The notes: generated from the sequence alone by a model not told the origin. Counted from the first letter of the stretch, positions 10,530 to 21,285 are shown. The stretch: 64,000 bases of DNA from Cladorhizidae sp. MBARI D1340-BT2 (GCA_028752905.1 JAQNBH010000015.1:15378156-15442155), one strand, 5' to 3'. Numbers and translations: made by a program.

Positions 10530-10877
10530 TTATTTCCTGCTTAGACTTGCAGCAAAACTGGTTGCAGCTGTTGCTTGGTCGCCATAAGCTTCCATCTCTG
10601 CACCAACAGAAAGCTGCACTCCACTCTCATCAGCATACCCCGTCGTGGCCTGCCTTAACTCCTTAGCCATGCATGTGGCGTTACTAATTCCTGACGATAG
10701 CTGATATATCCGCACAAAGGCTGCAACTTGGAAGCCATTGACAAAAGGCTTGGCTAGAGCTCGCATGGTGAAATCCAAACCAATCATTTGTCTGGCATGG
10801 CTACAGCTAACCTCCTCTACTAGGACAAACACCTCAGCTGCTGAAGTGGTGAGGTTTGCAGCGGCAAGCGGCGTCAT
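10530..10877 (-). CDS. Small hypothetical protein, 115 aa
   Basis: I do not recognise this gene. The ORF starts at an ATG in a fair context (CAAAGATGA) and ends at a TAG stop at 10530. The product is Ala/Ser/Thr-rich, with a Leu/Val-rich helix-like first third (AEVFVLVEEVS), a middle with LAKPFVNGFQVAAFVRIYQL and a C-terminus with ATAATSFAASLSRK. There is no signal peptide, long hydrophobic helix or known motif. It lacks the low-complexity bias of most ORFs around it, which is the main reason to list it. It could be a single-exon gene, one exon of a larger gene, or chance. Confidence 0.3.
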   Translation of the reverse strand: MTPLAAANLTTSAAEVFVLVEEVSCSHARQMIGLDFTMRALAKPFVNGFQVAAFVRIYQLSSGISNATCMAKELRQATTGYADESGVQLSVGAEMEAYGDQATAATSFAASLSRK

Positions 10878-10879
10878 CT

Positions 10880-11300
10880 TTGACAACAAAAAAGGCTAAA
10901 ACGTGTGCGTACCTCCAGTAACTATATCTCTAGCTGAAGGTGGCAAATGATTTCGTTGAAGTACTCTAAGATAGAATCATCGCCTGCCATACTAGAGCTT
11001 GAAGATCGCGGTACCAACTAGCTAAGACTGCTTTGGTCATGTGCCTGAACGTTAGCGAGCTAGAGAAACAAAAAAGCATTCCAGGTGTTTTGTTTATTTA
11101 AATTGCTGCTAGGCTAGCTAGCATAGCAACAGTGCCTACCTGGTAGAGCCATCAAGCCAAGAAGAAGGCACCCTCGACTCTTGCTGCTACTATGTCACAT
11201 GACTTTAAATAAAATTCATACACCCATGTGTGATGCATTGTTTTAATTTTCGGCCCTAAAAGGGTTAAAAGCAATGGACATACCAAGCCAACAAGAAAAT
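10880..11300. other. Spacer between the small ORF and the satellite block
   Basis: I see no gene. The stretch contains GCTAGCTAG-type words and CGGCCCTAAAAGGGTTAAAA near 11251, which has the look of a small transposon edge but has no visible partner. Confidence 0.35.
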
Positions 11301-11304
11301 TGGT

Positions 11305-11875
11305 CAGACAAAGCACGTGCCAACACCAAGCACATGTCAACACTAAGCACATGTTAACAAAGAATGTGCCAACACCAAGCACATGTTAACACCAAGCACA
11401 TGTTAACAAAGAATGTGCCAACACCAAGCACACGTTAACACCAAGCACACGTTAACACCAAGCACATGTTAACAAAGAATGTGCCAACACAAAACACATG
11501 TTAACACAAAGCACATGCCAACACAAAGCACATGTTAACACCAAGCACATGTTAACACCAAGCACATGTTAACACCAACTAAGCACATGCCAACACCAAG
11601 CATGTGCTAACACCAAACACATGTTAACACCAAGCACATGTTAAAACCAAGCACATGTTAACACCAAGCACATGCCAACACTAAGCACATGTTAACACCA
11701 AGCATATGCCAACACCAAGCACATGTTAACACCAAGCACAAGTTAACATCAAGCACATGTTAAAACCAAGCACATGTTAACACCAAGCACATGTTAACAC
11801 CAAGCACATGCCAGCACCGAGCAATACTAACATTAGTTAACACCAAGCATGTGCTTAATATCAAGCACGTGCATA
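11305..11875 (+). repeat. 17-bp minisatellite (roughly 33 copies)
   Basis: The unit is CACCAAGCACATGTTAA, with variants ATGCCAA, ACGTTAA and GTGCTAA. Several copies are replaced by a longer form containing AAAGAATGTGCC. There are no long ORFs. It ends about 90 bp before the 37-bp array. Confidence 0.9.
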
Positions 11876-11967
11876 ATCAATGAACTCATTAGTGGGCAGC
11901 CAACTTGACACCTGATCAGTTCCCTCCCGATGTGTATACAATCAACCTCTTATCAGCACAGAACAGT

Positions 11968-13424
11968 TAGGGTGTAGTAGTACAGGGCTAGCTAGAAGGA
12001 TGGTTAGGGTGTAGTAGTACAGTGCTAGCTAGAAGGATGGTTAGGGTGTAGTAGTACAGGGCTAGCTAGAAGGATGGTTAGGGTGTAGTAGTACAGTGCT
12101 AGCTAGAAGGATGGTTAGGGTGTAGTAGTACAGTGCTAGCTAGAAGGATGGTTAGGGTGTAGTAGTACAGGGCTAGCTAGAAGGATGGTTAGGGTGTAGT
12201 AGTACATGGCTAGCTAGAAGGATGGTTAGGGTGTAGTAGTACAGGTCTAGCTAGAAGGATGGTTAGGGTGTAGTAGTACAGTGCTAGCTAGAAGGATGGT
12301 TAGGGTGTAGTAGTACATGGCTAGCTAGAAGGATGGTCAGGGTGTAGTAGTACAGTGCTAGCTAGAAGGATGGTTAGGGTGTAGTAGTACATGGCTAGCT
12401 AGAAGGATGGTTAGGGTGTAGTAGTACAGGGCTGGCTAGAAGGATGGTTAGGTGTAGTAGTACAGTGCTAGCTAGAAGGATGGTTAGGGTGTAGTAATAC
12501 AGTGCTGGCTAGAAGGATGGTTAGGGTGTAGTAGTACAGGACTAGCTAGAAGGATGGTTAGGGTGTAGTAGTACAGTGCTAGCTAGAAGGATGGTTAGGG
12601 TGTAGTAGTACTAGCTAGAAGGATGGTTAGGGTGTAGTAGTACAGGCCTAGCTAGAAGGATGGTTAGGGTGTAGTAGTACAGGGCTGGCTAGAAGGATGG
12701 TTAGGTGTAGTAGTACAGTGCTAGCTAGAAGGATGGTTAGGGTGTAGTAATACAGTGCTGGCTAGAAGGATGGTTAGGGTGTAGTAGTACATGGCTAGCT
12801 AGAAGGATGGTTAGGGTGTAGTAGTACAGTACTAGCTAGAAGGATGGTTAGAGTGTAGTAGTACTAGCTAGAAGGATGGTTAGGGTGTAGTACAGGACTA
12901 GCTAGAAGGATGGTTAGGGTGTAGTAGTACAGTGCTAGCTAGAAGGATGGTTAGGGTGTAGTAGTACTAGCTAGAAGGATGGTTAGGGTGTAGTACAGGA
13001 CTAGCTAGAAGGATGGTTAGGGTGTAGTAGTACAGGACTAGCTAGAAGGATGGTTAGGGTGTAGTAGTACAGGGCTAGCTAGAAGGATGGTTAGGGTGTA
13101 GTAGTACAGTGCTAGCTAGAAGGATGGTTAGGGTGTAGTAGTACAGGGCTGGCTAGAAGGATGGTTAGGGTGTAGTAGTACAGGGCTAGCTAGAAGGATG
13201 GTTAGGGTGTAGTAGTACAGTGCTAGCTAGAAGGATGGTTAGGGTGTAGTAGTACAGGGCTGGCTAGAAGGATGGTTAGGGTGTAGTAGTACAGGGCTGG
13301 CTAGAAGGATGGTTAGGGTGTAGTAGTGCTAGCTATGCTAGCTAGAAGGATGGTTAGGGTGTAGTAGTGCTAGCTAGAAGGATGGTTAGGGTGTAGTAGT
13401 ACAGTGCTAGCTAGAAGGATGGTG
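11968..13424 (+). repeat. 37-bp satellite containing TTAGGG (about 39 copies)
   Basis: The unit includes GGTTAGGGTGTAGTAGTAC followed by AGGGCTAGCTAGAAGGAT. The variable position is the dinucleotide before CTAGCTAG (GG, TG, AC, TC). Several copies have lost the ACAGTG segment (for example near 12609 and 12961). The spread of variants suggests turnover by unequal exchange. Each unit carries one animal-type telomere hexamer, TTAGGG. Confidence 0.95.
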
Positions 13425-13536
13425 GGAGATTGCAGAGCACAACCAAGAGATCATCACACAGGGACATCACGTCCACAAGTCTCTCCAGACCACAACAGTG
13501 GGAGAAGAGATAAAGGAAAAAGACTCTCAAGCAAGA

Positions 13537-13653
13537 CAGGAATGTATACAGACATTTTGCCAAAGGAGGGGGGTGGGGGGTTGGGGGGCTTGAATGATAC
13601 AAGAGGGGGGGGCTAATGCTTCCCACCCCCCACTAAATACACCCATACCCCTG
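13537..13653 (+). mobile_element. MITE-like deletion derivative of the hAT element
   Basis: The left 30 bp (CAGGAATGTATACAGACATT then TTGCCAAAG) matches the left end of the transposon at 5243. The right part (GAATGATACAAG, G run, then CACTAAATACACCCATACCC) matches its right end at 8600-8659. Everything between is missing. Flanks are CAAGA on the left and CAAGG on the right, a 4-of-5 match consistent with a 5-bp target duplication. It has no coding capacity and would need transposase supplied from elsewhere. Confidence 0.7.
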
Positions 13654-14450
13654 CAAGGGGAGAAGCAAGCAAGGGGAGCACTTGCCACGTGCAAGTAGGA
13701 ACATGACCACACAGAGCAGGTGATGCTTGGTCAAAATACTATTTCATGATCCAGACACTAAATACACTTCAAATGATAAGTGTCAAAACTTGGCAGCTAA
13801 CCATAATGTGTACGATCGATGGGTGCGGTCTATATTGGCGATGATTTCATTTGGCAGTTATGGGTTTTGGCCAACAATTCACCAAATTTAATTCTCCATT
13901 AACAACCCTGTGGCTGGCATGATATGCATCCAACAAAATGTGTCTACAACAGGTAGAGGGAGTGGCTTGTGCAGGTCTCACCAATGGCAGGAGGATTGAT
14001 GTGAAGAGCATTGGAAAGCTTCAGAAACGCTCTTCCGAGAGAATACACATTGATCTAGAGAGAGAGGGAGAGAGGGGAGGGAGAGGGGGGGAGGGAGAGA
14101 GGGGGGGAGGGAGAGAGGGGGGAGGGAGAGAGGAGGGGGGAGGGAGAGAGGGGGGGAGGGAGAGAGGGGGAGAGGGGGAGGGAGAGAGGGGGAGGGAGAG
14201 AGGGGGAGGGAGAGGGGGAGAGATGGGGGCAACAGTTATAATCCCTGGATTAATAACCTGCTATCCAACTAATTGGTTCGCTCACTCACAACCCATTAGC
14301 ACAAAACCTTCACCTCTGAAAATCAGATGGGTGGGGGCTCGCGGCACCACAAAACTGGCAACTGCAATTCTAAATGACACCCACCCATGCTATCCGCAAC
14401 CATTTGCAATGAAGTAAGAAGAACAGGTGCTGCTCTAGCTGAGGATTCAA
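13654..14450. other. Spacer with a 170-bp GA-rich tract
   Basis: No gene is recognised. From 14054 to 14225 the plus strand is a GAGAGGGGGAGGGA-type purine tract that creates a Gly/Glu/Arg ORF on one strand and a Pro/Ser/Leu ORF on the other; both are low-complexity by-products. Just before it, 13950-14050 reads as AGLTNGRRIDVKSIGKLQ, which looks like ordinary coding sequence and could be a stray exon, but I cannot name it. Confidence 0.4.
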
Positions 14451-14504
14451 TGGTTGTTCTGTTGTTGCTTTTCAACGCTCAGCTGGTGCCTCGGCTGTTG
14501 TTGT

Positions 14505-16225
14505 TCTTAATCCCTCACACTGTTGTTCTGTTGCCATCACAGTGTGTTGTTCTGTTGCCCTCACACTATGTTGTTCTGTTGCCTTCACACTTGTGTTGTT
14601 CTGTTGTTGTTCTGTTGCCTTCACACTGTGTTGTTCTGTTGCCCTCACACTTGTGTTGTTCTGATGCCCTCACACTTGTGTTGTTCTGTTGCCCTCACTG
14701 TGTTGCTCTGTTGCCCTCACACTGTGTTGTTCTGTTGCCCTCACACTTGTGTTGTTCTGTTGCCCTCACACTGTGTTGCTCTGTTGCCCTCACACTGTGT
14801 TGTTCTGTTGCCCTCACACTTGTGTTGTTCTGTTGCCCTCACACTGTGTTGCTCTGTTGCCCTCACACTGTGTTGTTCTGTTGCCCTCACACTTGTGTTG
14901 TTCTGTTGCCCTCACACTTGTGTTGCTCTGTTGCCCTCACACTGTGTTGTTCTGTTGCCCTCACACTTGTGTTGTTCTGTTGCCCTCACACTGTGTTGCT
15001 CTGTTGCCCTCACACTGTGTTGTTCTGTTGCCCTCACACTTGTGTTGTTCTGTTGCCCTCACACTTGTGTTGTTCTGTTGCCCTCACACTTGTGTTGTTC
15101 TGTTGCCCTCACACTTGTGTTGTTCTGTTGCCCTCACACTTGTGTTGTTCTGTTGTTGTTCTGTTGCCCTCACACTGTGTTGTTCTGTTGCCCTCAAACT
15201 TGTGTTGTTCTGTTACCCTCACACTTGTGTTGTTCTGTTGCCCTCACACTGTGTTGTTCTGTTACCCTCACACTTGTGTTGTTCTGTTGCCCTCACACTG
15301 TGTTGCTCTGTTGCCCTCACACTGTGTTGTTCTGTTGCCCTCACACTGTGTTGTTCTGTTGCCCACACAGTGTTGTTCTGTTGCCATCACACTTGTGTTG
15401 TTCTGTTGCCCTCACACTTGTGTTGTTCTGTTGCCCTCACACTGTGTTGCTCTGTTGCCCTCACACTGTGTTGTTCTGTTGCCCTCACACTGTGTTGTTC
15501 TGTTGCCCACACAGTGTTGTTCTGTTGCCATCACACTTGTGTTGTTCTGTTGCCCTCACACTTGTGTTGTTCTGTTGCCCTCACACTGTGTTGTTCTTAA
15601 TCCCTCACACTGTGTTGTTCTGTTGCCCTCACACTGTGTTGCTCTGTTGCCCTCACACTGTGTTGTTCTTAATCCCTCATACTGTGTTGCTCTGTTGCCC
15701 TCACACTTGTGTTGCTCTGTTGCCCTCACACTTGTTGTTCTTAATCCCTCACACTGTGTTGTTCTGTTGCCCTCACACTGTGTTGCTCTGTTGCCCTCAC
15801 ACTGTGTTGTTCTTAATCCCTCACACTGTGTTGTTCTGTTGCCCTCACACTTGTGTTGTTCTTAATACCTCACACCTGTGTTGTTCTGTTGCCCTCACAG
15901 TGTTGTTCTGTTGCCCTCACTGTGTTGTTCTTAATCCCTCACACTGTGTTGTTCTTAATCCCTCACACTGTGTTGTTCTGTTGCCCTCACACTGTGTTGT
16001 TCTGTTGCCCTCACTGTGCTGTTCTGTTGCCCTCACACTGTGTTGTTCTGTTGCCCTCACACTGTGTTGTTCTGTTGCCCTCACACTGTGTTGTTCTGTT
16101 GCCCTCACACTGTGTTGTTCCGTTGCCCTCACACTGTGTTGTTCTGTTGCCCTCACAGTGTTGTTCTGTTGCCCCCACACGGTGTTGTTGTTCTGTTGTT
16201 GTTCTGTTGTTGTTCTTAATCCCTC
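14505..16225 (+). repeat. 24/25-bp minisatellite (about 70 copies)
   Basis: The unit is TGTTGTTCTG-TTGCCCTCACACTG (24 bp) or the same with an extra T (CACACTTGTG, 25 bp). Variant copies have TTGCTCTG, or CTTAATCCCTCACAC replacing the CTGTTGCCC part; these are common from about 15590. It translates without stops in all three plus frames (ORFs of 303-658 codons of Cys/Leu/Val/Phe-rich repeats). Because 24- and 25-bp units alternate, any single frame switches between three peptide repeats, which argues against a real protein. Confidence 0.93.
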
Positions 16226-17290
16226 ACGTTCACTGAAACTTCCAAGTCATCGATTTCAGCTCCACCTACAACCACTAAATGGTCTTCATCGGCGACCTTT
16301 CCCGCCGGCCTTGATAAAGATCTCAACAATACGTATATCTATACATATATACTTGGTTCTTGCAACATTTATGTGTTCCCATTCCAATCCTAGATTACTG
16401 AACGGTGGACGTTTGCGACGTGCAGGGCAATTGCAAGCGTGTGGTGCTTCTGCATACCTCACAGTAATTATACCTCACAGTAATTATACCTCACAGTAAT
16501 TTTACCTCACAGTAATTATACTCAGTTAGCTTACTTGCAACACATCACTGAAGTCCAGCAACAGATCTTTAGTTACGACTTTTAGTCAAAGAAAACCTGC
16601 CCTGTTATAGAACTGAAGTAGTAGACAGACAAAAATAGTGTTCAGTCACAAAGAAACAATCCATCCAGGACATAGGAACTCCCTTAAAAGCTGGTAGTCC
16701 AAGTACACACATAAACCCATCTACTCAAACACAGTCAGATAGCTCACTGCAAGTGTTCTGAGAGAAACTGGAAGATGAGCTAGACTGACCTCGCAGGCCA
16801 GCCCCTTTCACGGGAAAAGAAAGTTGGACAGTTGTGGACGGCTTCCCTTCCACCCTGGAATACTGTAAACGTGCAGGCACATGCCGGGTGTGAACAATTC
16901 ATACAACGGCAGGGTTCTGTCAGGAGGGACGAAAACCACTATTCCATCAGTTGGTAAAGGGTCTGCCCCACGAGATCAATCTAGATTGAAGGGCATGTTT
17001 TAAACCAGAGCTTGAACCAGATCTAGGGCTGTAGCTAGGTGGAAGAGGAGCCGGCTAGACCTAGGGCTTCACTTCAAGAAGCGTCGCTAGGGCTAGGGCT
17101 AGGGCTTCACTTCAAGAAACATCGCTAGGGCTAGACCTTTCACTTCAAGAAGCATCACTAGGGCTAGACCTACGGATTCACTTCAAGAAGTGTCGCTAGG
17201 GCTAGGGCTTCACTTCAACGTCGCTAGGGCTAGATCTGGAACATGGATCACCAGGATGAGAACCACCCAACCCCCTCCCACCCCTACAAA
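16226..17290. other. Spacer with two short tandem repeats
   Basis: At 16456-16520 a 16-bp unit, TACCTCACAGTAATTA, occurs about four times. At 17080-17235 a 40-46-bp unit containing GGGCTAGGGCTTCACTTCAA and GAAGCGTCGCTA occurs about four times. Otherwise there is nothing I can name. I searched the minus strand for further BRF1 exons and did not recognise any. Confidence 0.5.
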
Positions 17291-17299
17291 GGAGGGAAA

Positions 17300-17411
17300 T
17301 AAATCTATATATGCATCTATCTACATCTATATATATCTACCTCTATATATTTATCTACATCTATATATCTACCTCTATATATCTATCTATCCATCTATCC
17401 ATCAATTTTAT

Positions 17412-17442
<31 letters not shown>

Positions 17443-17465
17443 GCATATCTATTCATCTACACATT
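17300..17465. repeat. TCTATATA-type microsatellite
   Basis: Degenerate CTATATATCTAC repeats are followed by an (AT)n run at 17418-17442. It lies directly downstream of the last visible BRF1 exon. Confidence 0.85.
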
Positions 17466-17528
17466 ATATCCCTTGAACAGGAAGTTTTGATGAGCTAGCA
17501 CTGCAAGCTGAGACTAGGGCTAGGATAC

Positions 17529-18100
17529 GTGGTGTGCCCTCACTGCGGCAGACAAGGTAGAGGCATGCTGTGTCAATGATGCTGGACTTGCGTCCCCGGG
17601 TGAGGTTCAGCTGCAGAGCCATTTTGAAGAACATGAGTGCAGAGTCTATGCAGTGCTGGTTAAGCTTCAGCATGTGGCCGAGGTTGTTCAAGCGTTTCTT
17701 GGCTGCAAGCCAATAAGAAATGAGAAATAAAATAGCCTCAGTCTACCCAAATTAGCACTCACCTTGTCCCAGTGTGATGTCCCGAGAGACCTTGCCCATG
17801 CCATGATGGAAACCACTCCCACAAAGTGGCACCTTGGAACCTAGTTTTCACAATGCATAAATGATGATACTTTACCAAACACAGGATGGATGGACACTCT
17901 TGGTTCTGCATTTGTTTACCTTCAGAAGACACAAACTGTCCTATTACAGATGAAGCTCCAGTACTCTGCTCAGCAAAGCTGACCTCAGATACGATAATGC
18001 TGTCCTCTAGGACGCAGCCACAAGCAGTGCAAACAGCATCTCCTCTGGCCTGATCATACTCTATATCAGAGCCTCCACAATGGGAACACACCGAAGTCAT
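17529..18100 (-). CDS. BRF1: BRF1, TFIIIB subunit: 5' end only (three exons)
   Basis: BRF1 is the TFIIB-related subunit of TFIIIB and recruits RNA polymerase III to tRNA and 5S genes in the nucleus. Exon 1 (18100-17920) starts [16 protein letters not shown], an N-terminal zinc ribbon with C5, C8, C24 and C27, then [20 protein letters not shown]. Exon 2 (17840-17763) gives [20 protein letters not shown]. Exon 3 (17702-17529) gives [17 protein letters not shown] then LTRGRK and [11 protein letters not shown], the start of the first cyclin fold. All introns have GT/AG ends and phases agree (1, 1, then 1 at the last donor). Only about 111 of the expected roughly 600-700 residues are visible. The sequence beyond the last donor is repeats, so the gene continues past a long intron that I cannot resolve, or is truncated. 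Confidence 0.88.
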
Positions 18101-18340
18101 TGTTAAACGGTTTACAGTAGTTTAGATGGAGTTGTCTCCATGCAGTCGTTGACCACGCCTTCTCAGATCATCCATGTATCTGGAAATGATCGCAGTCCAT
18201 CGGGCGAGTACCGACCCCTTTCCACGAAGAGCTGAAGACTAGCGCGCGCGATATGCCAGTGCTGGCACGAAAGATCTCTGCCAAAAAACGTTCTAGAAGA
18301 GATAACACTCTTTTCGTCAATAGAATGCAAGAATAACATA
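18101..18340. promoter_or_regulatory. Probable shared (bidirectional) promoter interval
   Basis: This 240-bp interval separates the BRF1 start on the minus strand from a possible plus-strand start at 18341. It is more CpG-rich than the surroundings (GCGCGCGCGAT near 18242) and has no TATA box. A promoter role is inferred from position and composition. Confidence 0.4.
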
Positions 18341-18766
18341 ATGACATTTTATGAGCATGCCGAGTTCATTCAAAGGATAATGATTGTCAACGAGGAAGTT
18401 CTTCACCGTCGTGCCAACCAGGTGTTTAGAAACGTGCTCAAAGAGTTGGAGGAGAGGAAGGTGAGTATTCTTTCTCTTCTGAAAGAAAAGACCACCGCAA
18501 ATGTCTAGAAGAACGAGCAGAAGAAGGTGTACTGAAGAAGATGATTGATGAGATGGGGAAGGCAGGCAACGATACTTACTGAAGGCTTGGAAGGATTCTA
18601 AGCCGATACTTGAAGGTAGGTCAATGCAGAAGGTAAGGCAATGCAATTGTGAGCCACAAAGTTTGCCGTCTACCAATCGTGGCAGCTGGAACATATGAAA
18701 GAAAAAGACTATATTATGCACCAAGTTCTGCTGGCTCATTCACAAGCCAAGACCCAGAGATATTAA
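18341..18766 (+). CDS. Possible small spliced gene divergent from BRF1
   Basis: I do not recognise the product. A likely first exon (18341-18460) encodes 40 residues, with ATG then EHAEFIQRIMIVNEEVLHRR and FRNVLKELEERK, followed by a good donor, GTGAGT. A likely last exon (18686-18766) begins after GGCAG and encodes LEHMKEKDYIMHQVLLAH then QAKTQRY and a stop. The middle holds helix-like stretches such as EERAEEGVLKKMIDEMGKAG, and AWKDSKPILE before GTAGGT, but I could not join them in one consistent frame. The pieces look like a short coiled-coil protein. Either there are extra tiny exons, or the locus is slightly broken. Confidence 0.35.
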
Positions 18767-19240
18767 TGTGAACCAAGCAAGGGTAGGAGTCGTCTACAAC
18801 CCCAGAGTTTATTTCCCCTGTGCAATTTTTTTTTAACTATTCCATAGGGTTGTATGGTTATAATATGTAGTAACAGTAGTAGTAGTAATAATACTATTGG
18901 AATGTTAGTGTCTGGTATTTGTGTTGTGTGTTTGTGTTGGCCTATAGACATGGCTACCTTTGGGCCTATGCACAGATCACATAATCATTGTAAACATCTT
19001 CATCCCAGGAAAGTTTGGGACACAGGCCAGGCCCCAAAAGCTTTAATTGAGCTAATGCAGGTGTTGTATGAGCTTCTACTGGTTGGTTGGTGGAGTTCTG
19101 CCTTGGCAACTGTTAAGTCTAAAGGAACAACAGTACAAGTTAGAAAAGGTGTTTAAAAAACGGAGACCCCCAAACTGTGACTAGCTACTAGACTCCTAAA
19201 AATAAAATTAAAAAAAGATAAGCAGACAAAAAAAAAACTC
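18767..19240. other. Spacer
   Basis: I see nothing I can name. The stretch ends in an A-rich run (about 19195-19240) just before the LINE fragment. Confidence 0.35.
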
Positions 19241-19244
19241 CAGC

Positions 19245-19520
19245 AGAGGAACGGAAAAGCGACGGGACCAGGCCACGTGTTCTCGCCCATAGCCATTGAG
19301 AACTTGGGGGCAAAGTCACTGGCCTTTTTTAAGGAGCTCGGATACCGCATTAGAACGGAGTCGGGCGAGCCCAGATCGACAGGTATCTGCTCCAGAGACT
19401 ATCCGTGGCGGTCCAGCGGAGGAACTGCACATCTGTACTGGGCAGCACGGGCATCTGACACTTTCCGCTTCATAATTATTGTTTGTCCCTGAATATTGTA
19501 TTGTTTGTTAATAAAATAAT
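19245..19520 (+). pseudogene. LINE retrotransposon 3' end (last part of the pol protein)
   Basis: The plus strand reads FSPIAIENLGAKSLAFFKEL then GYRIRTESGEPRS. After a frameshift near 19380 the next frame reads LLQRLSVAVQRRNCTSVLGS, then TGI and a stop at about 19459. This is the typical C-terminus of a family of animal LINE pol proteins (conserved words LG-K--F---LG-RI, then LLQRLSVAVQRGN-ASVLG). It is followed by an A-rich tail with AATAAAATAATAAAAAAATAA near 19511-19531. It is heavily 5'-truncated, as is usual for LINE insertions. Confidence 0.75.
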
Positions 19521-21285
19521 AAAAAAATAACGATCCTTCTAGACCAAATATCCTTTCATAACCAATTTACAATGTCTTTGTTCAATGAATTGTTACTCTC
19601 TCGACATTTTGACTAGATGCTCTAGCCTTCATCAGGAATAATGAGATGCTAAAACTCACATGAGCTTGTTATATACCACCACATGATAACAAACCACACC
19701 CTGGTGCACACGTCCACCATGAATCGGATGCGGCAAAAATACAAATTAAATAAATACCAAAACAAATACAAATAAAAAGACATGCTTCATTAACAAAGAA
19801 TGGTAAAGAACTGAATACAGAATAGTTATGGTGATCATGGCTTCAAGTTCAGGCTCTTAAGAGTGGCTCCCCAAGCAGCCAGGCAAGTCCATTTCACAGT
19901 CTCGATTGAAACGGTGCTAGGTTGATATGCAATTCCTTCACTAGCAGAGTTCCTTCTGTCTTCAGGCCTGGTCTAAGATGGTGGCTTTCTCCCACAAAAT
20001 AGGATGTCCATTGTATACATGTTCATCAGCAGATTTCCGTTTAGCACACTTTTTACAGGCATCTTGATGTTCTTCCATTCCGGTCTCCAGTCCTTCCCAC
20101 AGTTGCAAGGGATGTGGTACATATATACATATATACATGCATACTAGCTGATAATGCTCTGCTCAGTTGTGCCCTCAGAGTTCTTCCCAATCTGAAAATA
20201 ACTCTGATGTGACATTCCTGCAGACCCTCCTGATGTTTTCCTCATCCCTGCTACACGAATAATTATTATAGGATCATGCTTAATTTTTAAAAATCTCTCT
20301 ATATATATTTACAGGTAAAGGGTCCTATAAATGCTCGTCTATAATTATACATTGGTTAATTCCATTGGTTAATTCTTGTTCTATATACTTCTTCTTTGAC
20401 TCCAATCCAATGTCAAGTACATTCTGGATTGACTCATCAAAACATTAAGAAACAAGAATATATCTCTTGAGACCACACCCAAATATATGGACGACCTGTA
20501 ACATAAAAGGCATGCAGACCACACCCATTAGATGACACTTTACCAAAAAAACATGCACACAAATATATACAGCTTTAAATTTGGTGTACATTTTTTAATA
20601 AAATTGTGGTCGACATGACTATTTTATCAGGGATTATTCTTTCAATGAACTCTCAGTTGATAACAAAATTACAGCAAGTTTCTTCAATTTTTTGGGGCAA
20701 TTATAGTAAAACATTCTTGTATATACTTGTTTCTATTCTTTTGCTGTTGTTGTTATTTAATATTCACGTCATTAAGTGATGTGTCTAGTATCTGTTGTTG
20801 TCGATGTTTATTTATATTCATGTGCTATAAATATATATAGCTCTGTATGTTTTTTTGTTGCTATATATTTTGACTGTACCACATGCAGAAGCTTTATATA
20901 CACATATATATTATATATTTTTGCTGCTGTTGATTTCAAGCTAACTGAACTGGCTGATTTGTTGTGCCAAGGCCCAAAGGCTGCTGTATTGGACGAAGGG
21001 TTTAAATATATGATATTATTAAATTTATGACAATATTTTTTTGGTATAATAATAACACAACAATAATAATATTATAATTTTTATGATTTTAACAACAGAA
21101 ATAGCACACTTAGTTATATGAATGTCACCATGGTTGTTGTTCTTGCCCTTTTTATCTTTCACTTTCTAGATGGAGTGTTTGCACACAAAAAAGCAGTTAT
21201 TGTGTTTTATAAACATAATATTACTGTATGCACCAGGAAGGCAAGATACCAGCACAAAATGGTCGGGGGAGGGGGAGAGGCAGAT
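19521..21285. other. Spacer with one partial palindromic-repeat copy
   Basis: At 19581-19650 one arm of the window's palindromic repeat family is present (TCTCTCGACATTTTGACTAG, then GCTCTAGCCTTCATCAGG). Around 20630-20670 there is a piece resembling its outer end (CAATGAACTCTCAGTTGATA). No gene is recognised in the rest, which is AT-rich. Confidence 0.5.

Noticed and set aside
11968..13424. Interstitial telomere
   Set aside because: TTAGGG occurs once per 37-bp unit, not as tandem hexamers.
13938..14417. Glu/Gly/Arg-rich ORF of 159 codons
   Set aside because: Most of it is the GA-rich tract; only the first 35 residues look like normal coding sequence.
14387..16499. Cys/Leu-rich giant ORFs of 492 and 658 codons
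   Set aside because: They are by-products of the 24/25-bp array; the frame changes with each 25-bp unit.
18317..18739. 140-codon minus-strand ORF
   Set aside because: It opposes the better-supported plus-strand exons with splice signals and has no motif.
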